A stretch of DNA of 64,000 nucleotides from Hoplostethus atlanticus (Eukaryota; Chordata; Actinopteri; Trachichthyiformes; Trachichthyidae): contig JAXDDX010000004.1 in the NCBI GenBank assembly GCA_034670405.1, positions 8,827,001 through 8,891,000 on the forward strand, given 5' to 3'. The translations under genes and the position numbers were made by a program. The notes below the pieces were generated by a model, which worked only from the letters and a program-made list of their open reading frames with translations, was not told the DNA's origin and ran no database searches. The first letter of the stretch is position 1. Every line of letters starts with the position of its first letter. Below, piece after piece: positions 22,791-34,072 of the stretch.

Positions 22791-25700
22791 GGAAGTGCTC
22801 TCAGAGCACTAGCACTCCTTCTCAGTTGACTCCATCACCTAGGGGGCTCCTCTCCTTCTCCTTCCCTCCCTTTTTCCCTCTCTCCACACGCCCTCATTCC
22901 CTCCTCCCCAAGTTCTCTACAAGTGGAAAACATAAACATCCTTCCTGCCCATGACGTTACAGAAGGAGTTGTGCAGGCTGGCTGGAGGAGGGAGAACTAG
23001 GCGCCTCAGTCCCTGTGGAGAGCAGGGTAAACATGGAGATCTGACGATAGAGGATTGGAACGGTATGATCGACCCTCGGCTCCGACCGCCGGCTGCCTCT
23101 CATCTCCCCAAACAGCCAGATGGCTGCCACACACTCACTCCCCTGATATTCACTCTCTCTGCTGAAATAATCAAACAGTGTATTGATGTGGTTTGTTGTT
23201 TATTCTATACAGTGTGCTGTATAAATCATAAGTTCCTACACTGGTTACAGAAGAACTGCATTAGAACTAACTAAAGAAAGACATGTCTTATGTCTTTTTC
23301 TACAGTACTTCAAAACGTGGATGTGTACATGTGTAAGCGCACTTGTTTGCATGCCTCTGTGTGAGTTTCTATACTGCCTATCTTCATCATATGAGTTTAT
23401 CAAACAATGCATGTTTAATTTCCGTTGATCAGAGTTGTTTCTGGCCACGTCCCTCTCCATTCTGAACATTCAGGGAGTGAGTGTTTATATGAGGGGCTGT
23501 CTGAAACCTCTTGTTTAGATTTCACTTGTCATGTGAGGAATGTATGTGTGTGTGTGTGTGTGTGTGTATGCGTGTGTGCCTTTTTTATATCTTAGTGTAA
23601 TAATCCACGTTGTTAACACTTAGTAGTGTGAAATGAGAAGATATTTAGACCTCGGACCCGGCATTGATTTTACCTGCAAGCGCCTGAAAGAAAATGTCTT
23701 TCACATATAACCCCTAACCAATCACATCAGGTACACAATACCCCGACCTGTGTGATGAACAACTCTGAGGTCATATTTGGGGTTCCATCTTTTTTTTTTC
23801 TGAGGTTCTCTCTTGTTTTTGAGACTTGTGTTCTTTCCGCTTGACGCTTGCCCATTTCTCACATTCAATTAGGCTCCTTCACTTGGGCGCACATCACTTT
23901 AAATCTAAGGGTAATCAGTAGCTATTTAAATACACCTGGAGTAATCAAGGCCTTTTCTTGCGTGCAGAACTGCCCGCTGTGGCACGGTAACACCAATAAG
24001 ATTCTGCAGAGAACACTGTTTTATCATGGAGACTACATACTTTCAAAGGTATATCCGTATTCTTTTTTAAAATGAGTCATTGTGACACGTCAATCACCGT
24101 GGCAACAAACAGATCGTTCACTTCTTTCAAATTAAAAGTTGTACCAGTGCTCATGCTGACACCGGTCTCAGCGATTTCCCCTTTTTTGAGTGCTGACGTT
24201 TGTGACCAGTTGTGGGAAAATTCCGTTGCCCAACAAAAGCACTTTAATTAGATTTGAGGCAGATATTAACCATCGATCATCTGAGTGTCAAGCCGGGCAC
24301 AAGTAATGGGTTTCTTTTTCCGATCAGTCATAGCTGCTATAATACTCTACAATGAAGTGAAGAAATTTGCTTTGAATCCCCTGTTGTGAATTCTGCATTG
24401 ACAAAAAAAAAAGATTAATTGAAAAAAGACTGTTGGTGTAGAAGTGAAAGGAGGAGGCCTTACTCACGACATTATTCAGTCTATCTTCGCGTGTCCTTGA
24501 GTTATTAGTCTAAAGCCTAAAATGCTTTTCCTTCTGCCTTTTTTTTAAATTACATAACACCTGATTCAAAGATAAACTGGTGCTGCCTCCATCATTGAAA
24601 CCGTTGAAGATCCGTGGTCTTGAAAGAAAAGACGAGAGGAGTTGAAAGACATGTAGAGGAAATAACTTTCATTTTCTGCGTGCCTTTGCTCCATCTGGAT
24701 TGATTTAAAATAATGCAACAGGTAAAATGGAAACTCAATAGTAAATGTCCACCTTGCATCTGTTTACCTGCTGTAAGACTACTACTGCTTCACCACAGTG
24801 CGCAATGTGGAATGCAAGACACTTCATAGCTGTGAGATGAACCGCTGAGACGTTTCTAGTCAGTCTCCGCTGTTTCCCCTCTCCTCCTATGCATTGTGCT
24901 GGAAAACATTTAATATCTCTTTGCCCACCGGCAGCAGCTCAGCACAGCAGTGAAAACAGGATTCTGAGAAGAAGAATCAAAGTTAATACTCAGAGGTGTG
25001 CTGAAGTCAAATTATTAGAGTGACTAGCTGGGCGATAGACTCTGTAATGGAGCCACACACCATTAGCCATCATAAACTGCATCCATCTCCATCATGACAG
25101 TCTCCTCAGTTGACTGATAGGTGTGTGTGTGTGTGTGTGTATGTGTGTGTGGCTGGGTGTGGCTGGAGCTGTACTTGTGGCTGTGTGTGTTATTCCTCAC
25201 TCCATAAGTCACCTGTATCATTACAGAGGATTGAGGTAGAGGCTGATGACCTCATTTGACTCAAAAGGCTCATTCAATCTAGAAACCCTGATGCTGTATT
25301 GTCACAATATACTGTATATCATATACTCCATATTATAATCAATACATAAAGTACTCCAAGTGGTGGGTCCTGTACATCAAAGAATACATGTTGAATGTCT
25401 CTACCTCGCTTGGTTCAGCTTCAGGCCTCATTCTCAGTCTGTCCCAGCTATCAGTCTCGTCTCCCCTGTCCTCTGTCACTGTCTGGCAGTGGCCTACACG
25501 CTCTCAGCCCCTTATCGTTTTGATGCCAGATAGCCGTAAAAGGTGGCTAATTTGGCCGATCAATGAGCAGAGCCCTCTGGCTATCACAAAGAGACCAAGG
25601 ATCCAATTTTATTTTCCAAGTCCAATTTGGCCTTTATCGCAGTCGGGGCGGGTGGTATCACACAGAGACACTCTCACAGCCATAACGCCACAGGGAGATA

Positions 25701-28700
25701 ATATGGAGATACAGAGATGGAGACGGTGGCACCGAGACGCTGGGATTAACACAGACTTATTTCTTATTATGGCTTCACATTGGGGAACAATCAAGGGCAA
25801 AAAGGTAATAAATAGCAATTGTGTTCCAAAACAACAACGGCCCTTTAAATTGCATTAGTTTGGATGAGAAGCAAGGTTTTGTAGAACCGAAGAGGTTTCA
25901 GTGAGTGAGGCAATCCAAATTGGCCCATTTTGTGCAACAACGCTTAACGCTGAAAGGTGCCGAGGGAGAAGTGGATTACTTTGGAAAAGACTCCCACAAC
26001 AAATACAACTGGGTGGATACTAAAGTATGTGTGTGAAGATTCAACTTGAAAATGTTGTGTAAGCTGTAATATACATAATGCAGTTTGTGACACACCATAG
26101 CTAACTGCACAGTTTACACTGTTTCACCATACCTGATCTTGAACACTGAGTGGCAGTGATCAGCATGACAGTGAACGGTTAGAAAATGCACACGTCTAGG
26201 TGTACGTGTGCTTGTGTGTCGTGCATTTTAAAGTACACATTTGGACATTTGTGCATTCTGTATGTCAGCATTCAATTCTCGCGTGCTGCAGAAAGTGATG
26301 ATGCAAGTGTCTTGGCTCACAACATCTCATCTCATCATAAACACCATGTGACATGACCTCATCCGCAGAGAGGAAACCCTCAGGATCCGCTCTGAGACTT
26401 TAATGACAGGATTTCTGCAGTTTCGTGCTCGACATCCCGGCCCTCAGGACAAGACTAACAAGGTGCTAGGTGAATGACCTAAGGCCTTCAATACTTGTCC
26501 AACAGGTGAGATTGGAGGTGTTACATCCTGTTAGTAGATAAGACTGGTTCCATGTCCCAGTTCTCAAACCCTGCACTTTTTTCACCTTTCACTAAGACAA
26601 AGATAGGCTAGTGAAACTCCCTTTAGTACACATAAATGCTTTTACTGTGTGAGAAGGAATGTTTGTAGAAGGTGAACTCTCAGGCAGAATCAAAAGGATA
26701 AAAAGCTAAACTTGAAGACAAAAGCCTCAACCACAACCCATCAAATCCATCCAAATCTGAAACAGAATTCACGTGGGTTATCTCAAAGCGCTTGTACAGT
26801 TTAAGCAACATCAGCGAACAAGAATAACTGATTTCGTGGGCTCATAGAATTATTGTTTTAGCCTTTAAACCACAATGAGCTTTGATTCCTGATGCTGCTA
26901 ACACATCTGAACCAGAACATGTACGGTCATGGCGTCCTTAAAGTCCGCTTAGCAGCTCCAGGGTGTAATTGATGGCATCAAGATAAGAGCCGAGGCACTT
27001 TTGTTTCTAGCTTTGAGAGACTTGGCTCCATGGTAACAAAGACCGAACTGTCCAAGATAATAGCAATAACATGTGTGAGTAACAATATGTGAATCCAAGA
27101 GGTCAAGCCCATGTGTTTTCAACATCTAGTGATGATACATATTGAAAGGCTCCTGTCGCCATTTGGAAAGAAAGGGAACATTTTTTGGAAGACATGATGC
27201 ATCAGGAACGTTCATTTAAGTTAATTTAATTTCCCATTCAGACTGACTGTTTTTGTTTGCACACTTTGTGGCTGGTTGTGGTCAGTGGGATTTTGAAGTA
27301 CTCCAAAGTGTTACATTCATTTTTTTTCCAGTAGACTGGAAAAGTAGTTGTAGTTTCCAAAAAATGTTGGCTTGAAAAAAGCAACATGAGAGAATTCATA
27401 CAGCACATTGGAATCACATCAGATTACTTAATGATTAAAGCTTGTGGCCTTTTGTTGTGGATGAAAAGTACACAACGTAAACTGAAATATCCCAGGCTCT
27501 CTATCATGCTGGGGAAATAAAACCATGTATATCGGGGTGTTTCAGCTTCTGACAGTCTGTTCATAGGTATGCACAGTAGACTATGTTTAAAAGAGACAAA
27601 GAGAGAGGGAAGGAAAAAAGAAATGACAGAACCCAATTTGGAAATCTGCAAGATCTAATCACTCTGTACCAACATGGCAGCTGATATTTGAACCACTGTG
27701 GCGCTATAAAATGTATTCTGACAGCTTGGTCTTGACAATTGGTGACAGCAGTTATTGAAAAGGAACCAAGTGACTCAGTGATCCACGTCACAAAAGTGGT
27801 TTGAAGGAAATAAAAGAAGGCAATTTATAGGCTTACTAGAGAATCTTATCAGCACACCTTATCAGCGTGTCATGGCTAACATATCCAAAGCAATGCATTC
27901 ACTGCAAGCCAACATTTTCTGGCAAATAACCTCCATGATGGCAACAAAAAAAAAAACAGGCTGTGAACTTGTTCAGGTATGAGGAAAACAGAGCAGGAAC
28001 TGAACTATGCACCGGGTTCAATGAGTGAAAACAGGGAAGGCAGCAGCTGTCTTAAATGGCAACAGGTGCTAGTTTGCCTCATGTATTGTGTGTGTGTTAT
28101 TCAGAGGGCGTATTTTGTGTCTTCAGTTTTTACTCACCGCCTACAGTATTTTCTTAATTTTTCCCAAATAGCACATTCACAATCCATCCGTTTGACCCTT
28201 TTCACCCAAAGTCCTACAGTGGGTATTCAAGTATCCCCCCACTTTTTTCCCATCACATCAAGGTCGTCATCCACCCTATCTTCCCCAGGGGTCTGTGGAA
28301 TTCCACGTCACTAGGTGGAGTGGCCGCTGTCTTCCAGGATGGAGGCGTCCCAACTTCCCATGCACACTATGGACACACAATGGGCCTATTCCCACTGGAG
28401 TAGGCTATGGGAATATCAGAGGTAGTGGTCAGGATAGGAGGTGGCTTGGTATGAAAGAGCTAGGCCAGAGCATAATAACATAAAGAAATGTTGACGTGCT
28501 TGCATGCCCATACACATACGGTATACACAAACACCTTTTTCTGCAATAAGGCACAAGATATTTGAAACGGCAGATCTAAATCACAGCCACGAGTGAGCCT
28601 TGATTAGGTGTGTGCTTCTGGGATGTTACTGCAGTCAAACACATCACTTTAAGTGTCAGACGGAGACCCATCTTCTCAGGACAGAATGTTCTTGCAGAAT

Positions 28701-29137
28701 TTATTGTTCCCGCTGCGACACCACACACCTTATCTAATCCTGGACATCTAAAACTGGACTGGAGGATAGATAGTGAACAGACAGTTGCAATGCACTGTAG
28801 CCCATGAAGTGTGAGGCTTGACGGTTGAATTCAACGGACTACTTTGAAACCAAAGTAATGATGATGAGATGTACACTACTATATGATTGAGAGGAATGAT
28901 ACCCCATGTCATCAGTGGTTCTCAACCATGTGCCGGCAAGACCCAAGAGCATGCATTTTTCCATTCCAACCAATCATCGGCCGATTCAACCAGAGAAACC
29001 ACCTGGACACCTAGGCAGTTCCTCTGCTCTCCGTGTCACCCAACCCACACCAGCCACTGACTAACCTGTTGCAGCTGTCATCATCCTCAGCATGAAGCCA
29101 CTTCCTTGTTTAACCCACGCCCCCCTGTGCTGCCACC

Positions 29138-29275
29138 CTACATGTTACCAGTGTGGAAATCAGGTGCTGTGAGCGGCTCCTCGGTTATCATGGCTACTAA
29201 CACCTCCATATCCCCAGCTCTCAGCAGGTGACAGACCAATGTATGCAGTGCCTCTGCGGGAGAATGGGCCAAAAC
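29138..29275 (-). other. Orphan exon-like open frame (46 codons with stop)
   Basis: After a good acceptor (CTATTTGCAG) at 29276, the minus strand encodes VLAHSPAEALHTLVCHLLRA, then GDMEVLVAMITEEPLTAPDF and HTGNM followed by TAG. It begins in phase 0, has helix-like composition and no repeats. I do not recognise the family and find no partner exon. It could be a relic last exon or chance. Confidence 0.2.
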
Positions 29276-29582
29276 CTGCAAATAGACAGACTGTCTGCAG
29301 GCATTCTCTGATCTCATCTCCTCTTCAGTCTGGCACTTGGTTCCCACTGGGATGCCAGGTAAACACGTCAGATTTAAGGACAGAAACCTTTGGAAGTTTG
29401 GGATCCGCCTGGCGTGAGACAGCAGTGGAGAGATGCAGAATACAGATGGTTGTATACTGCCCTCTGGTGGAGAGACATCTACAACTGCCCATATACTGTA
29501 TCCAAAATGATGGATGTATGGTATGTGGATATGCAGGGTGATTGTAGAGTGTAGACTATAATGCAGTATCTACAGTCCTTGC

Positions 29583-29681
29583 CTTTGGAACAGCCTGCCA
29601 GAAGACCTTCAAGAGAGCTTCAAATTATTTAAACATAATCTTAAACATCAGCTTTTAGCCTTTTACAGGAGGTCTTTATAA
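29583..29681 (+). pseudogene. LINE ORF2 C-terminal fragment
   Basis: Thirty-two codons plus stop read LWNSLPEDLQESFKLFKHNL, then KHQLLAFYRRSL. The LWNSLP-type ending is typical of the extreme C-terminus of fish non-LTR polymerases. It is followed by an AT-rich 3' tail. It sits just past the inferred fermt2 polyA site. Confidence 0.6.
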
Positions 29682-29889
29682 CCCTAGTCATCATTGTGTT
29701 TTATGTATATTTGTTTTATTTATATTTTGTCTTTTTTTTTTTATATAAAATTTTACCTTGTATTTCAATCCTGCACAAAAGGTGCAAGAAACTAAGATAT
29801 CTATGTTTAAAATTCAGTCTTCTTGCAAAAGACCTACACTCAATACAGAAGACAGAAACAAAGACAACTTAGCTTAAATAAAAATTACT

Positions 29890-29895
29890 TTTATT
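29890..29895 (-). terminator. Polyadenylation signal, distal, fermt2
   Basis: The minus strand reads AATAAA here, with a T-rich and GT-rich sequence (TTGTCTTTGTTTC) 25-45 nt downstream. It is the first strong signal-plus-downstream-element pair after the stop that also marks the edge of LINE-like sequence further left. Predicted cleavage is near 29870. Confidence 0.5.
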
Positions 29896-31005
29896 TTTTA
29901 AAATAAATGCATTTTTACAGTCTGAAAACAGCAGGCCATGCACTGCTGCTCTGAACATTGGAGGCAAACAAAAAACATCAGAGGAAAAAAAAACACATAG
30001 GCTAGGCTTGTTTTTCTCTTACTTCATTTTTGCTGATTTGTCTCAAACTCCAGGGTCTACACTATGTGGGTCTCCTTCATACCAACATTATTAAACGACA
30101 CACCTCAGTTGTGATAAAACCAGAACATTAACTGATATACTTTAAAAAGGCGCTGAACAAATTACATTTGCAGAAAATCCATGTATCATTGGTAGTTCAA
30201 AGAGTGAGCAGAAAAAGCAACTCAGTGCCACAAATTGCTATAAGAGAAGGCAGAAAATTAATAAACAATTGAATTAGAGGCAAGAAAAAAACAGAGCACA
30301 TTGAAAAGGCATACTTATCCATACTTTAGAAAAATTATAATATGTAACGTGAGGACAAAAATCTTCATAAAATCCTATAAACCTGGAGTTTGAGACTAGT
30401 GTCTTCATATATAGATTCATATATCTTCATCTGAAAACTCAATAAGACCATAACGTTTGGCAGGCACAAATCTGGATACTACACATGTTGACAGATGGCT
30501 TTCCCCCCTCTTTTCTGGAAAAAATACACTTCCAATCCCCCAAAAAGCAGCAACAAAAGAACAACTGTACAATTCTATAAAACCTGTGTTTTTACATTAG
30601 TTACAAAAAACTAATACTTCATTTACTGATCCTTCATACTGAGGACAAAAAAAACAAACAAAAAAAGAGGTTGCATATTCGTTCTTCAAACTTGGTGACC
30701 TATTGCTGGTGCATAATGATATAAACGATAATACTATATGGTGTAAGAAAAAGAATGACAGTGAAGTAAAAGAGAAGGTGGCACAAGGGAATAAGGGTAG
30801 TATCCCTCCTGTAGTATAGTGTACATGCACCGAGCAGAGAGGTGCCAAACCTCTGGATCCACTTCCAAACATGCTGTTGATATTTAGAAACCCCGCGTGG
30901 TCGGAATAACAGCCACAGATAACATTGTTCGGCAAAATGTTTCTCCACGTCGGCACCGAGCGTTTCTTGGTGGCAACGTTTCAAGTTGCATTCTCAGTTC
31001 GGTAC

Positions 31006-31011
31006 TTTATT
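31006..31011 (-). terminator. Possible proximal polyadenylation signal, fermt2
   Basis: The minus strand reads AATAAA (context CCAGAATAAAGTACC). Use would shorten the 3' UTR to about 1.4 kb. The downstream element is less clear than for the distal site. Confidence 0.3.
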
Positions 31012-32353
31012 CTGGAACATTTAACGCCAGAAGATGATACCCATAATTCAGATTCCCTGAACAGGAGACTGTGTGTTTGACTGTGGTAAGAGCTTAGACA
31101 AGGTACCCATTAATAGTCTATTTCACCTGGCAGTCATGCTGAACGCTGGAAAACATGTCCATCTTGACAAGTCATTTAGTGTATCGTTGAGTCTCAAAAA
31201 TAGTGAACATAATCTGCCAAATCAGCTGAGGTATTTCTAATACACATCAACTTTCCTGAAGAATTGAACCAAGTAATATCTTGATACTAGTGGAGTGATC
31301 TGCCTTATTTCAACACATTGCCACTTGTTTCTAGTTACTGCACTGGAAACAAGTGGAATTAGCTCCCCCTGCTGGCAAGTTTGAACATGACACTAAACGA
31401 CTTGTTGAGATGGACATTTTCTGCAGTGAGTACTTCTGGGCCCGTGCACTAAACTGTAGTATGTTTTCAGACATGCTAACTATCAACAGTCTATTAAAAA
31501 CGGAGCAAGACACGGTTCAAACTCAACGTCACACCTGGTCAGCATAGGTATTGAGATTACAATGCAGAGACTCAACACAGAGGAGACACCATTCACTACC
31601 ACTGTAGACGAGCTCCGATGAGACAAAGCAAAAGACAAAGAAAACAACAGCAAAAAGGACAGCTTATTCATAAAAGGGACTGTGTACTGTAGAAGTGCTT
31701 ACATGTGAATTCAAAGAGATAAAAAGTGAAAATCCTTCATAGGGTGCACATGACCACTGCTGCTTAGGGATACTCCTTTCTTTGATTGGATTCTTTGTGT
31801 GTGTGTGTTGAACTATCCATATGATATTCTAGCGGATTGACTGACAGTTCAATGTCATCAGCTCCTTCAGTCCAGTTGTAGGAGAGAGAGAGAGAAAGAA
31901 AGAGAGAGGGAGGGAGAGAGAGAGGGAGAGAAAAGGAGTCTTTGGAATTGAAAGGACTCCTGGCGTTTGACTGGTTTTGATCGGCTGTCATGGACGTAAG
32001 TTGGTGAAAATCTCTCCAGCAAGACGCACAGGAGGAGGAGGGGAGGTGGGAGAGGTGGGAGAGGGGTTGACGGGAAAACCAATACAAACTTCCTGCTTAA
32101 GTTTGTATAAGGCCTCTGCTCGCAATATGGGGGCCACGGGGGGCTGAAGTTCATCTGGACTGCATTCAGCAGAATATTAGTGTTTTAATAAATGACTTTG
32201 TCAGCGTTAATGCAAAACAAAACCCTAGAACAATAAAAACGGTGTCAGCCGTGGCAATAGTGGTGCTGTGCCGGGCTCTTTAGCACAGTTCCAAACAATT
32301 AAAAAGACCAAGAAATAGTAAAATAAAATAAACCCAGAACATCTAGTCCCAAT

Positions 32354-32369
32354 CCCCCCCCCCCCCCCC
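32354..32369. repeat. C16 homopolymer (G16 in the fermt2 mRNA)
   Basis: Sixteen consecutive C on the plus strand, in the 3' UTR about 33 nt after the stop codon. Run length is prone to sequencing error. Confidence 0.9.
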
Positions 32370-32402
32370 TACAACTGGTGACCCTTGGTTTCTTGGGGTG
32401 AC

Positions 32403-32576
32403 TCAGACCCAGCCGCTGGTCAGCTTATAGAACATCTCCTCATCTAGAGACTCGTTCTGGTCCTTGGCACGTGTGGACAGGAAGATGTAGCCACCGATGA
32501 ACTCGTGGACCACCTTACAGTCCACCTGGGCGCAGTCGAAGGACAGACTGGGCTCGTCTGCGAACTCTATTGTGAC
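32403..32576 (-). CDS. fermt2: fermt2 last coding exon (F3 C-terminus and stop)
   Basis: The coding part is 174 nt and encodes [39 protein letters not shown], then [18 protein letters not shown] and TGA at 32405-32403. This is the conserved kindlin-2 C-terminus. The acceptor is GTTCAG. The exon continues into the 3' UTR. The stretch [10 protein letters not shown] differs from the mammalian sequence more than its surroundings do. Confidence 0.96.
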   Translation of the reverse strand, partial: VTIEFADEPSLSFDCAQVDCKVVHEFIGGYIFLSTRAKDQNESLDEEMFYKLTSGWV

Positions 32577-33570
32577 CTGAACACACAGAGCGGATCAGAT
32601 CGGTCACGCTTTGGAGAAAACCGTCAACATGTAGTGATGTTTCTAGCCAATGTAAAGAGGAAACCACACACCTGCTATAAATGGAATAAGGTTTTAGGGT
32701 GGATGTTTTCTTTAATGATTGAGAATAAAAATGCAATGCCTTTAAGTAGCCTAAGGCATCCAATTTCAGTATTAATACACATTTTAAGGTATCAAAACAT
32801 TGTAAAGTACTGAAAAGCTGTCATTAGGAGCAGCAGAACAACATTACATTACATTACAGGCATTTAGCAGACGCTTTTATCCAAAGCGACTTACGATAAG
32901 TGCATTCAACGTAGGTAGGGTAGAGAACTCACTAGAAATCCTAAGTGCATTTCCTTCCTAAACAAGCATCTAAGAGCAGAACCAGTGTTACGGTAAAAGT
33001 GCAATAAGCTAGCTACCTACTTTTTAATTAAACAAATGAGACAAATAAGTCAAATAATCAAGAGCTAAGACAAATAAGTGCAGCAAATAAACAAGAGCTA
33101 ATAAACAAGAGCTCAGACAAATAAGTGCTGAGAGGAATGTATGTGTCGAGTGGCCTCACTCTCTAAATCAAGTGTGACCAGTTTTCTATGGAGTTCAGCA
33201 ACTTACTCTATTACATTTGAAATTGAGGTTTAAGTATCAGAGCCAGAATCAACGTTATAAAAAATCTTCAATGATTCCCTTTGAGCAACTCTCTCAACCC
33301 CTGATATTAAACTGTCACATTCATTCTTCCATACCATTTTGATCTCCCAGTTGACGTTCCACTGCTTCATGTTGCTGAAGCGCCAGGTCTTGATGGCGTC
33401 TCCGGTGCCGGCGTCCATCCGGATCAGGCGGTTATAAGTGATGCCAATCAGCTCCTCCCTTTTCTCACCGTGGAACCTGGAAATGAGAAAATCCACTGTG
33501 AAGTAAAAGTGTGCAGATCAAATGACCAAATGAATCACTGTCAGCAGAAAACACAGGTGAGAGGGAGCGG

Positions 33571-33610
<40 letters not shown>

Positions 33611-34039
33611 CTTTATTGAATTTTAGTCTGTGACGGGACTTACTTGGCGAGGAAGTGAGTGATACCGAACTCGGGCAGGGACTGCCACGCCTGGATGAAG
33701 CGCACCTTGGCCTCAATGAGACTCATCTGGGCCACATTCTGGTGGGCCTCAAGGATCCGGGCCGAAATCTGACAAACACACAAAGCTTTATAAACATGAC
33801 TGGTTCATATTCTCCCACCATTACAGTTAAACCCATCTAATGATCCCAGAACCACAGACACCCAAACGAGTAAAGAGCCCTGGCTGTCTCCATAAAGCCA
33901 GGGGGGGCACCTGGGGTCAGCCCATAACCAGAGGACTGCCACAGTAAACATCTACTGCAACTAGAGAACAGGACAAACAAACATGTACAATATACGGCCC
34001 AAACTAAGGTTAATGAGCCATGGTAAGCTTCCACCCTGG

Positions 34040-34072
<33 letters not shown>

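Larger units (their letters stand above)
18561..29869. other. Intergenic region between the amisyn promoter and the fermt2 3' end
   Basis: No multi-exon gene is recognisable. It holds a solo LTR (18783-19321), a (GT)n block (19923-19980), an alternating GT/GC block (20657-20716), a diverged duplication (21026-21490), a MITE-like repeat (22300-22790), an orphan exon-like frame (29138-29275) and a LINE C-terminal scrap (29583-29681). Stretches such as 23600-25100 and 25500-27900 are non-repetitive and could hold regulatory elements, but I see no specific evidence. Confidence 0.5.
29870..32402 (-). other. fermt2: fermt2 3' UTR (inferred)
   Basis: There is no further coding signal after the stop. 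A 2.5-kb stretch runs to a polyA signal (AATAAA on the minus strand, 29895-29890), followed by a T/GT-rich downstream element around 29850-29870. A second signal at 31011-31006 could give a shorter UTR of about 1.4 kb. The tract contains a G16 run (minus strand) at 32369-32354, about 33 nt after the stop, and a CT-rich stretch (minus strand) at 31880-31935. The boundaries are inferred. Confidence 0.6.

Noticed and set aside
25388-25858. 156-codon open frame in the intergenic region
   Set aside because: Composition looks non-coding, no domain is visible and no splice context was found.
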